A DNA stretch of 64,000 nt from Verrucomicrobiaceae bacterium. GTDB lineage: Bacteria; Verrucomicrobiota; Verrucomicrobiia; Verrucomicrobiales; Verrucomicrobiaceae. Each line of letters starts with the position of its first letter. Position 1 is the stretch's first letter. The notes below the pieces were generated by a model. It saw nothing but the letters and a program-made list of their open reading frames with translations. It was not told the origin of the DNA and ran no database searches. The DNA lies in assembly GCA_015075365.1 (NCBI GenBank), contig JABTUN010000003.1, forward strand, positions 975,060 through 1,039,059, read 5' to 3'. A program made the position numbers and the translations under genes. Shown piece by piece: positions 1-7,507 of the stretch.

Positions 1-239
1 TTAGAAAAATCGACCCAATGTCCGGGAACGAGCATCGCGAGGCCGACTTCGGAGCAGGCGGGAGGTGTTGAAGACGGAGATTCATGGACGTGTGACGCCG
101 GCGTCTTCGGGACGGCTTTTTTCTTCGCGGAGGTTTGCTCAGCTGCTGCGGCCGTGAACGCCTTTTCTGACGGCGCGGCGAGCCAGTAGCCGAAAAGGCC
201 GCAAAGAACATGAAGGAGCACCAGGAGCGTGGGTTTCAT
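1..239 (-). CDS. Hypothetical protein, N-terminal part only
   Basis: The gene starts at the ATG at 239-237 and runs off the left window edge after about 79 codons without a stop. The N-terminus (MKPTLLVLLHVLCGLFGYWL) is hydrophobic and reads as a signal peptide or membrane anchor. It is followed by an Ala/Lys/Pro-rich low-complexity linker, so the product is probably exported or anchored. The start overlaps the stop of the upstream gene as ATGA, which implies translational coupling to the 236-1249 gene. No family is recognisable from the visible part. Confidence 0.6.
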   Translation of the reverse strand, partial: MKPTLLVLLHVLCGLFGYWLAAPSEKAFTAAAAEQTSAKKKAVPKTPASHVHESPSSTPPACSEVGLAMLVPGHWVDFS

Positions 240-1249
240 GGCGCGGACTCCCTTTGATAAAGACGCAGCAGCCTTGCGCGCGCCTCGCGGTCCATGTGCT
301 GCCGCGCGCCATCGCTCTGCAGCCAGGCGAGCGCGGCGGCGCGGTCGCTGGTGAGCCATTGCTCGACTCGGTTGGTGATTTGATCCGGCTTCGGGTGCTG
401 CATCTGCGCCAGCATCTGGATGCTGCGCTCAGGGTCCAGCCTGCTGATGCTGCTGGTGTAGCCTTCGATGAGCTTGTCATGTTTGAGCGCGTCCGTTTCC
501 GCCGCGAACCGGCTTTCAAATGCCTGCGGATCGATTTCAGCGAGGTGACGGCCGAGAAACCATTCGGGGGAGATCGCGTCTTGTTGAGGTTTGGCGTTCA
601 GTCGGTCCAGAATCGCCGTCGTGTTACGCCAGGAGCCCGCTTGATCGGCCACGGCGATGAGGCCTTCTGCCAGGTAGGCACGGCCTTGGTCATCCAGATG
701 GCCAGCAAAGGCCAGCACGCGCTCCGCAGGCAGGCGGCAGAGGCCAAAGGCCGCGTTATGGAGCACGCCGGTGGTGTTGAGGCGGTCAGAGGGCAGCAAC
801 TCGATGAAGCGCAGCGCGTCCTCCGCGTCGTAGCTGCACCAGTCGGCGATGAAGCGCCAGAACAAGTGGTCTGCCTTCTCTCCGCGCGGCAGGCCGAGGA
901 TGATGCGCGCGAGCACGCGCGGGTCCATGCGTCGGAAGTTGCTTGCGAGCGCTTTGGCCAGATCGAGGCGCTGATCGTCGGTGAGACCCGCGTCCTGGTG
1001 AAACAGCCGCTCTGCCGCCGTGGTATCGCCTTTATCCATCTGCGTGCGCACCCAGTCCATCGACGCTGTGGCGCTGGTGAAAGGCGGAGGATTGGCGATC
1101 AATGGAGCAGCACGGCTGGCTGGTGGAGCCTTCTTTACCGTTTCAGGCGGTGGCGCGGGAGCATCTGGCTCGCTCTTTATCGACAGCCTCAGGCCCGCGC
1201 CGAGCGCCAGGCTGAGCGCGAAGGTGAAAAGCGTGCGGAGCAACGACAT
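236..1249 (-). CDS. Exported alpha-helical hypothetical protein
   Basis: This 337-residue protein begins with a hydrophobic segment (residues 4-22) that could be a signal peptide or single membrane anchor, then a Pro/Ala linker to about residue 50. The rest is predicted helical, with repeated short motifs of the kind DPxxxxxxL and AALAWL, resembling the helical-repeat proteins common in Verrucomicrobia. It lies 39 bp downstream of the sialidase gene on the same strand and overlaps the next gene by ATGA, so it is probably the middle member of an operon of exported proteins. No catalytic motif was seen and no function is assigned. Confidence 0.65.
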   Translation of the reverse strand: MSLLRTLFTFALSLALGAGLRLSIKSEPDAPAPPPETVKKAPPASRAAPLIANPPPFTSATASMDWVRTQMDKGDTTAAERLFHQDAGLTDDQRLDLAKALASNFRRMDPRVLARIILGLPRGEKADHLFWRFIADWCSYDAEDALRFIELLPSDRLNTTGVLHNAAFGLCRLPAERVLAFAGHLDDQGRAYLAEGLIAVADQAGSWRNTTAILDRLNAKPQQDAISPEWFLGRHLAEIDPQAFESRFAAETDALKHDKLIEGYTSSISRLDPERSIQMLAQMQHPKPDQITNRVEQWLTSDRAAALAWLQSDGARQHMDREARARLLRLYQRESAP

Positions 1250-1288
1250 GCACGGATGAAACGCGCCAGCGGCGGAATCATTGGAAGC

Positions 1289-2518
1289 TCATTTCTTCAC
1301 CTTCGCGTCGAGCTCCTCCAGTTTGAAGCGCACGCTGACGACATATGCTTCCTCGCCTTCGGTCCAATGGCCGTAGGTGGTGGTGACGAAGGTGCCGTCG
1401 GGGAGCAGTTCGACACCGGGATAAGTCGTGTCCTGGCCTTTTTTGTTGTCCATGATGCGGACGCGATACTGGCCTTCGGTGCCGTTCACGATGTCCTCAT
1501 ACTTGCCGACCCAGCCCACCCAGTCGCCTTTGGTCGCGCTGACGTGCGTGGTGTCGCGGAAGCTGATGAAGAGGCGGCCATCGGGCGCGTATTTCGCGAC
1601 GTGGCGGTCGCCTGTGAGCGCGGCGGGAAGTTCTTTCGGCTGCGACCAGGTGAGGCCCTCATCGTCGCTGAAAATGACAAAGGAGTTGTACTTGCGGCTG
1701 TTTTCGCGCAGCAGCACGGCGATCTGTTTGCCATCGGGCGAGCGCAGCGCGCCAGGTTCGCAGAGATTCGCGTCGGGAAGCATCGCGATGGGCACGGGCA
1801 CGCTCCAGGTGAGGCCGCCGTCTTTGGAAAGGCAGGTGTAAACCCAGAAGCGCCATGGTTTGGCCGTCGAGGAGCTATAGTCGGGCGCATGCGGGCTTTT
1901 GATGCGGTATTTCTCCACGTCGCCGCCGCGGATGAAGCGGCCGTCATCGTGGAAAAACGCCAGGTAGTGCCCTGGTGCCTTCAAATCGATCACTGTGGCC
2001 ATCGTGACCACGCCACCGAAGTCGCCGATGGCCTTCAGCTCGCTCCAGCTCGCGCCGTCGTCTTCAGAAACAGCCATGCGGATGGGATAGAGGCCGCTGA
2101 ACATGATGAGACGCTTTTTGCCGCCCGCATCGATGACGCGGTGGAGTGTGGGCACTTCGAGCGAGGTTTCCCACGATTTCGGTGTGGGCAGGCGCTCGCT
2201 CCAGGTGAGGCCGGTGTCGCTGCTGCGCTTGTAAACGATGGCACCGCGGCCGTGGCCTTTCGGATAGACGGTGAGCATCGTTTTGTGGTCTTCGAGCAGC
2301 ACGGTCGTCGGATGGCCGAGATACTGGCCTTTTTCGCGATCCACGATGATCTGCCGCTGCGACTCGCCGCTGATGTCCACGATGGGAATCGTGTAGCCGG
2401 GCGGAAGTGTCGTTTTGAGGTTCTTCGGCGGCGCGAGCGTGATGTCGGCTTTTTGGAGCTTGGTTTGCGCGAAGGCGCAACTGACGATGAGCAGCGTGAG
2501 AAGGATGCGGAAGATCAT
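1289..2518 (-). CDS. Secreted sialidase-family (BNR repeat) protein
   Basis: The product is a probable exo-alpha-sialidase or related six-bladed beta-propeller glycosidase acting outside the cytoplasm. Starting at the ATG at 2518 gives 409 residues with a clear signal peptide ending near AFA; a ten-codon longer frame lacks this N-terminal logic. Four Asp-box motifs are visible (SSDTGLTW, SEDDGASW, SKDGGLTW, SDDEGLTW), the hallmark of BNR/sialidase propellers. The exact substrate cannot be read, since many environmental members of this family are not true sialidases. It sits 33 bp downstream of a beta-helix protein gene on the same strand, which suggests a small glycan-degrading operon. Confidence 0.85.
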   Translation of the reverse strand: MIFRILLTLLIVSCAFAQTKLQKADITLAPPKNLKTTLPPGYTIPIVDISGESQRQIIVDREKGQYLGHPTTVLLEDHKTMLTVYPKGHGRGAIVYKRSSDTGLTWSERLPTPKSWETSLEVPTLHRVIDAGGKKRLIMFSGLYPIRMAVSEDDGASWSELKAIGDFGGVVTMATVIDLKAPGHYLAFFHDDGRFIRGGDVEKYRIKSPHAPDYSSSTAKPWRFWVYTCLSKDGGLTWSVPVPIAMLPDANLCEPGALRSPDGKQIAVLLRENSRKYNSFVIFSDDEGLTWSQPKELPAALTGDRHVAKYAPDGRLFISFRDTTHVSATKGDWVGWVGKYEDIVNGTEGQYRVRIMDNKKGQDTTYPGVELLPDGTFVTTTYGHWTEGEEAYVVSVRFKLEELDAKVKK

Positions 2519-2551
2519 GACGGTGCTCCAAACGGTCCGCCGCCTCACGGC

Positions 2552-3601
2552 CTAGCGTGGCTTCTTCCCGTAACCACCGTTCATTTCCTCAACGGGCAGT
2601 TTGGGCTTCGAGCGGTCCGGGCGGTCCTCGGCGAACCAGGCGTTGCGTTCGAAGCGGAAGGTCTCCGGCTCGGTGCCGGGGCCGATGTTGATGTCCTCGC
2701 GCAGATCAGCGCGGCGAAAGATGATTGTGTTGTCTTTGATGATCACGTTGCGGCTGGGCGCGAAGCCGGTAGCCTTTGTTTCCTGAAGAATGCGGAAGAT
2801 CCAGCGTGTGGGATGGCGGATGGTGTTACCGCTGAACTCCGCGCCATCGACGCCGACGAAGGCGGCGGCACACATGCTGCCCTCAATGAGGTTTTCACGC
2901 ACGACAAGGCGCGCGGCCTCATATTTCGCGCCCTGCGGCCGGAAGAACGGCATGCCGGTGGAGCCGCCGAGATTGATGGGACGTTCACCCGCGTTTACGA
3001 AATGGCACTTTTCGACGATGACATCGCTCGTGCCGCCTTTGAGCTGGACGGCAGCGGTGGCGCTGAAGCCTTCCTTGCCCTCAAAACGGCATCCGGTGAT
3101 CAACGCGTGATGGCAGCCGACAAAGTCGATGCCCTGGCCGCCCCAGCCGGTGATGGTGCAGCCGCGGATCGTCAACTTGTCGAGGCCGGAGCACTTGATG
3201 CCGTCGTGGTTGCCCTGCGGGCCGATGTCGCGGATGTCGAGGCCTTCGAGGATGATGCCGGTCGTGGGATTCGCCAGATCGCCGCCGTCGTCGAGATTGA
3301 GGCCGTTGGCGGACTGGCCGCTGAGACGCATATTTCGCAGCGTGAGGCTGTTGCAGCGCGAAAAGTGCCACGCATTGGAGCCACCCGTAAAATGAGGCGG
3401 ATTCTTCGGATCAAGGGCCTCGATGGTGAGCTTGTCGATGCCGCTGACGGAGTGGCCGCCAGGATAGTCGCCGGGGGCGAGTTTGAGCGTGGTGCCCGCC
3501 TTGAGATCACGCAGAGCGGCGCGCAATGAACCGGCATCACGCACTAAGACGTCATCGGCGGCGGCCAGACTGCCGAGGAGCAGAAACAGCAGCATTTTCA
3601 T
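2552..3601 (-). CDS. Secreted right-handed beta-helix protein
   Basis: The start chosen is the ATG at 3601-3599, which overlaps the stop of the upstream gene (ATGA) and opens a signal peptide (MKMLLFLLLGSLAAA). The open frame extends further upstream only as an artefact of GC-rich DNA. The 349-residue product has the short beta-strand repeats of a parallel beta-helix (for example LTLRNMRLSG, LTIRGCTITG, ALITGCRFEG), and its N-terminal AGTTLKLAPGDY resembles PL6/chondroitinase-B-like lyases. It probably binds or cleaves a polysaccharide outside the cytoplasm. Catalytic residues could not be assigned, so lyase activity is only a possibility. Confidence 0.8.
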   Translation of the reverse strand: MKMLLFLLLGSLAAADDVLVRDAGSLRAALRDLKAGTTLKLAPGDYPGGHSVSGIDKLTIEALDPKNPPHFTGGSNAWHFSRCNSLTLRNMRLSGQSANGLNLDDGGDLANPTTGIILEGLDIRDIGPQGNHDGIKCSGLDKLTIRGCTITGWGGQGIDFVGCHHALITGCRFEGKEGFSATAAVQLKGGTSDVIVEKCHFVNAGERPINLGGSTGMPFFRPQGAKYEAARLVVRENLIEGSMCAAAFVGVDGAEFSGNTIRHPTRWIFRILQETKATGFAPSRNVIIKDNTIIFRRADLREDINIGPGTEPETFRFERNAWFAEDRPDRSKPKLPVEEMNGGYGKKPR

Positions 3602-4206
3602 GGCTTTGCTAGGCCCTCGGGCAATTGGGCGAGGCGTTCGAGGTTGGTGATCTCGTGGTAGAACCAGGGTTTGTTGTCCTTGAGCTTGAAGATGGTCGTT
3701 TTGGCGGCGTAGCGCAGGCCGTCGTGCTCGCGCCAGTCGCTGAAACGATAAAAATCGCCGCGCCAGTCGAGACGTTGGAGGAGGTTGGTTTCTTTGTCGA
3801 AGTAAAACTTCATCGCAGGTGTCACGCTGCCGCTGACTTGCAGGCCGGCACAGGCTCTTCCCTCGTCGGTGAGGTCTGGAATGACTTCGATTTGAGACTT
3901 CGGATCGACGAGGAGGTCGAGCGACCACGCGCGCACATCATCCTTCGCTGGCTCGGCGGCGCGTTCCTTTTTACCGATCCACCAGAGGGCCGGCTGTTCG
4001 ATGACAGAGACACGGGTGGAGCGCTTTTTGCCCTCCGCTGGCTCCGGCGTGGCTCCGAAGTGGAAAATTTCCTCCATGCGGAAGATTTTAAGCAGCTTGT
4101 CCTTTCCACCGACGGCGGCGAGGGCTTTTTCGACCAGAGGCTGAGGCTCGGCGGTGTGTGCGAGAGCGCTGAGGCAGAGGAGAAGGGGGAAGAGGCGGCA
4201 GGGCAT
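3598..4206 (-). CDS. Secreted hypothetical protein
   Basis: This is a 202-residue protein with a signal peptide (residues 1-18, ending near AHTA). The mature part begins with a helical AVGGKDKLLKI stretch and continues with alternating beta segments (ALWWIGKKER, MKFYFDKETNLLQRLDW). This pattern recalls the outer-membrane-lipoprotein-sorting-like or LolA-like folds used by many exported Verrucomicrobial proteins, but no family is certain. It is the first gene of the minus-strand run that continues into the beta-helix and sialidase genes, coupled by an ATGA overlap. Confidence 0.65.
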   Translation of the reverse strand: MPCRLFPLLLCLSALAHTAEPQPLVEKALAAVGGKDKLLKIFRMEEIFHFGATPEPAEGKKRSTRVSVIEQPALWWIGKKERAAEPAKDDVRAWSLDLLVDPKSQIEVIPDLTDEGRACAGLQVSGSVTPAMKFYFDKETNLLQRLDWRGDFYRFSDWREHDGLRYAAKTTIFKLKDNKPWFYHEITNLERLAQLPEGLAKP

Positions 4207-4244
4207 GAAGGAGAGGTTGGAAGTGAGGAGTTAGAGGTCGGAAG

Positions 4245-5675
4245 TCAGGGGTTCACGCGGCCGGGTTCGCGGGTGCCGGCGCCTTTGGGCTGCTTCATGA
4301 GGCTGTCGCCGAGTTCGGCGCGGATGGTGGCGGCGTGCTGCTGGAGTTTGGCGATGATGTCTGGATGCTCCGCGGCGACGTTTTTGGATTCACTGACATC
4401 GGCGTAAAGGTCGTAAAGCTCCGGCTGGTCGATGGTTTGCTGCTTGTAGAGGACGGGAATGCCATTGGCAGCCTTGTCCGTGACGCCCTGCATGGCGCGG
4501 TATTTGTGGGGGAGTTGGAGTTTCCAACGTCCATCGCCGCTGGTGATCGCCTGGAGCTGGTTTTGCTCGTAGTAGAAGGCGTAGAAGTCGTGCGGATTCT
4601 TTGCGCCGTTTTCCCCGGCCACGATGGGCCAGCAGTTCAGGCCGTCGATCTTGTGGGCGGGCAGTTTGGCGTCCATGACATGCGCGATGGTGGGCAGCAG
4701 GTCGATGGTCATCATCATGGCATCCGTGGTGGTGCCGGCAGGGATCTTGCCGGGCCATTTCATGATGCCTGTGACGCGCGTGCCGCCCTCCCAGCAGGTG
4801 CCCTTGCCTTCGCGCAGAGGACCGGCGCTGCCGGCGTGGTCGCCGTAGCTCAGCCAGGGACCGTTGTCGGAGGTGAAGATGACCCAGGTGTTGTCCTCCA
4901 GGCCGTTCTTCTTGAGCGCGGCCATGATTTCGCCCACGGACCAGTCCACCTCCATCATCACATCGGCAAAGAGGCCCTTGCCGGACTTGCCCTTGAACTT
5001 GTCGCTCACAAACAAGGGCACATGCACCATGCTATGTGCCAGGTAGAGGAAGAAAGGCTTCTCCTTGTTCTTCTCAATGAATCTCACGCTGCGTGTCGTG
5101 TAATCGGTCGTCAGACGCGTCTGGTCCTCTGGTGTGATCTCCTCGTCCACCACGCGGTCGTTCTCCACCATCGGCAGCTTCGGATACGTGCCCGGCTTTG
5201 CCTGTGGATGGTAGGGCCACATGTCGTTCGAGTAAGGAATGCCGTAGTACTCGTCGAAACCGTGCTTCAGGGGCAAAAAGCGCGGCAGATGCCCAAGATG
5301 CCATTTGCCCACGGCGGCGGTGGCGTAGCCTTTTTGCTTCACCAGTTCGGCGATGGTCATTTCATCGTCATGGATGCCGTGTTTGGCCGAGGGGCCGAGC
5401 GCGCCGTGCATGCCGAGGCGGTTCGGGTAGCAGCCCGTCAGCAGGGCGGTGCGCGACGCGCTGCACACCGGCTGAGCGACATGGAAATTCGTGAACTTTC
5501 GTCCCTGCGCTGCCAGCGCGTCGATGTTCGGCGTCTGGTAGCCCTGCGCGCCAAAGCAGCCGACATCCGCGTAGCCCATGTCATCCATGAAAATGATGAC
5601 GATGTTTGGCGTGGCGGCAAAGGACGAGGTCAGAACGAACAGGTATGACAGAAGGCAGGCGGCACGGGAAAACAT
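4245..5675 (-). CDS. Secreted sulfatase (arylsulfatase A family)
   Basis: This enzyme hydrolyses a sulfate ester, probably on a sulfated polysaccharide, in the periplasm or outside. From the ATG at 5675 it has 476 residues with a signal peptide ending near SSFAA. The metal-binding Asp pair is at 31-32 (MDDMGY). The formylglycine motif CSASR starts at Cys71, GKWHLGH is at about 122-128, and TSDNGPW is at about 267-273, so all family landmarks are present. Activation needs a formylglycine-generating enzyme acting on Cys71; none is adjacent, and the SUMF1 protein at 42-43.8 kb is a cytochrome fusion rather than an obvious partner. Its gene follows the PQQ-like gene but a terminator separates them. 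Confidence 0.93.
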   Translation of the reverse strand: MFSRAACLLSYLFVLTSSFAATPNIVIIFMDDMGYADVGCFGAQGYQTPNIDALAAQGRKFTNFHVAQPVCSASRTALLTGCYPNRLGMHGALGPSAKHGIHDDEMTIAELVKQKGYATAAVGKWHLGHLPRFLPLKHGFDEYYGIPYSNDMWPYHPQAKPGTYPKLPMVENDRVVDEEITPEDQTRLTTDYTTRSVRFIEKNKEKPFFLYLAHSMVHVPLFVSDKFKGKSGKGLFADVMMEVDWSVGEIMAALKKNGLEDNTWVIFTSDNGPWLSYGDHAGSAGPLREGKGTCWEGGTRVTGIMKWPGKIPAGTTTDAMMMTIDLLPTIAHVMDAKLPAHKIDGLNCWPIVAGENGAKNPHDFYAFYYEQNQLQAITSGDGRWKLQLPHKYRAMQGVTDKAANGIPVLYKQQTIDQPELYDLYADVSESKNVAAEHPDIIAKLQQHAATIRAELGDSLMKQPKGAGTREPGRVNP

Positions 5676-5739
5676 GGCCTGCCTCCAACGTTCGGGAGAG
5701 GTGAAACCTTCCGCCGGATGAAGGCGGGGCCAACAGGGC

Positions 5740-5775
5740 AAAAAAAATGACGGATGCCCTGGAAGAGCATCCGTC
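5740..5775 (-). terminator. Rho-independent terminator
   Basis: On the minus strand a perfect 9-bp stem (GACGGATGC, 5775-5767, with GCATCCGTC, 5757-5749) is followed within one base by eight T. It lies just downstream of the PQQ-like gene ending at 5818 and upstream of the sulfatase start at 5675, so it separates the two transcripts. Confidence 0.88.
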
Positions 5776-5817
5776 GGGAGGTGAGACCACCGTCTGGTTT
5801 GGAGGAGGCGGAGCCTT

Positions 5818-7455
5818 TTACTGGCCGCCGCCTGCAGCTGGCTTCGCGCCTTCTTTGAAGCAGTAGAGGTGTGTGTGGGTGGTGATGTACACGGCGCCGT
5901 TGGCGGCGACGACGCTGCTGAGCAGCGGGCTGGGGAATTCGATGGTCTTGAGCTCCTTCAACTCCTTGCCTTCGGCGAGGATGAAGAGCTCGCCTTCTTC
6001 GTTGCCGATCCAGACCTTGCCGTCGGCGACGAGCGGGCTGGCCCAGATGTGGCCCTTGGTGTCAAACTTCCAGTATTCCTTGCCGGTCTTCGCATCGAGG
6101 CAGAAGAGGCGGCCGGTGTAGTCGGCGGCATAGACAAGGCCGTCTTTGACAGCAGGGGTGGAGATGGAGCGCTCGATGCCTTTGAAGGTCCACAATGCCT
6201 TGCCGGAGATGTCGCCGCTGGCTTTGGATGGGTCGATGCAGGAGAGCATGCCGAGGCCTTCGCCGTGCTCGGGGTCCTGGCCGATGGGGACATAGATCAA
6301 TCCATCGGCGATGGTGGGCGTGGCGATGATTTCGGAGGGGCCGTCGTATTCGACATATTTTATGGGCTCGCCGGCGGAATTCTTGCGGTACTCGGGTGGG
6401 TTGGCGTCGTAGCGCCAGTGCTCGGTGAGGATGTCGAGGTCCTCGTCGTTCTTTTTGGTTTCGGGGGCCAGGGAGTAAACCCAGCCGTCACCGGCGGCGA
6501 AGATGACCTGCTTTTTGCCACCGATCTCGAGGTAGTTCGGGGAGGACCAGGAGCAGTGAAGCACACGCTGGGAGGCGATGCTGTCCTGCTCGCCAAGGAG
6601 CTCGCCCGTCTCGGCATCGAGCATGATGAAGCTGGGGCTGTTCGGCGCGGGGATGTTTGTGTGGGTCCAGTCCACGCCGTTGCAGGTGGGGACAAAGACC
6701 TTCCCATCGACGACGAGCGGGAAGCCGGCGGTGGCGTTGTGCTGGAACACGCCGAGCTCCTTGTACATGTCATAGACCCAGAGAATGTCGGCATCGGTCT
6801 TGCCGGGAGGGATGGGAGCGGTGTTTTTGCCGTCCTTGTCGAGCGGGGCCATGAAGGCGGCCTCGTCCTGCATGCCCTGGTTGCCATCGCTGAGGCCCTT
6901 CACGTCCATGCAGATGATCTGGCAGCGGTTGCCGGGGACGTAGGCTTTGTCGCCGACGATGGTGGGGCTGGCGCAGATGCCGAGGTATTCCCAGTCGTTG
7001 ACCTTCCCGGTGCCCATTTTCGGGGACACGAGCTGCCATTTGAACTCGCCGGTGTATTCATCGAAGACCATGACGATGCCGCGGTCGCCGGTGTGCTTGT
7101 CGTCGCGGGGGGACTCGTTGTTGGTGCCCACATAGACCTGTCCATTGGCGATGACCGGCGTGCCGTAGGTCTGCGAACCGAGCTTGGCCACCCAGAGGCA
7201 GTTCTTCGTGGTGCTCATGTCGATGTCCTCGGCACCGGGGGCCTTGTTGGCGGTCTCGGCGTTCGGGCGGAGGCGGCCGGCCTCCTTCGGAGCGGCCTTG
7301 GGGCCGTATTTTTTACCTGGATCGAAGTCGATGGGCAGTCCTTTTTCGTCGGACACCATGTTGCGGGTGTTGCCGCCGCCCCATTGCGGGTAATCGGCGG
7401 CGTTCAGCGTGGCTGCGAGGGCCAGCGCGAGGAGGAGGGTGGGTTTGGTGGTCAT
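5818..7455 (-). CDS. Secreted PQQ-like beta-propeller protein
   Basis: This 545-residue protein has a signal peptide (residues 1-19, ending LNAADYPQW). Repeated strand motifs of the PQQ/WD-like quinoprotein propeller follow (GTPVIANGQVYVGTN, IVGDKAYVPGN, LYAADYTGRLFCLDAKTG, ADGKVWIGNEEGELF). Proteins of this type in Planctomycetes and Verrucomicrobia are annotated as PQQ-binding-like; no alcohol-dehydrogenase catalytic Asp or Cys-Cys pair was seen, so an enzymatic role is unproven. It is followed by a strong terminator and is preceded by a second propeller gene on the same strand 52 bp upstream, so the two may be cotranscribed. Confidence 0.85.
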   Translation of the reverse strand: MTTKPTLLLALALAATLNAADYPQWGGGNTRNMVSDEKGLPIDFDPGKKYGPKAAPKEAGRLRPNAETANKAPGAEDIDMSTTKNCLWVAKLGSQTYGTPVIANGQVYVGTNNESPRDDKHTGDRGIVMVFDEYTGEFKWQLVSPKMGTGKVNDWEYLGICASPTIVGDKAYVPGNRCQIICMDVKGLSDGNQGMQDEAAFMAPLDKDGKNTAPIPPGKTDADILWVYDMYKELGVFQHNATAGFPLVVDGKVFVPTCNGVDWTHTNIPAPNSPSFIMLDAETGELLGEQDSIASQRVLHCSWSSPNYLEIGGKKQVIFAAGDGWVYSLAPETKKNDEDLDILTEHWRYDANPPEYRKNSAGEPIKYVEYDGPSEIIATPTIADGLIYVPIGQDPEHGEGLGMLSCIDPSKASGDISGKALWTFKGIERSISTPAVKDGLVYAADYTGRLFCLDAKTGKEYWKFDTKGHIWASPLVADGKVWIGNEEGELFILAEGKELKELKTIEFPSPLLSSVVAANGAVYITTHTHLYCFKEGAKPAAGGGQ

Positions 7456-7507
7456 GTGGAAGGGGGCGGAGGGCTAGAAGTCGAGGAGTCAGACGGACTG
7501 GCTGGTA

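Noticed and set aside
254..3529. A 1091-codon open frame on the plus strand over the sialidase and beta-helix genes
   Set aside because: It is antisense to genes with clear motifs and signal peptides. Long antisense open frames are expected in GC-rich DNA with third-position bias, and the translation has no family features.
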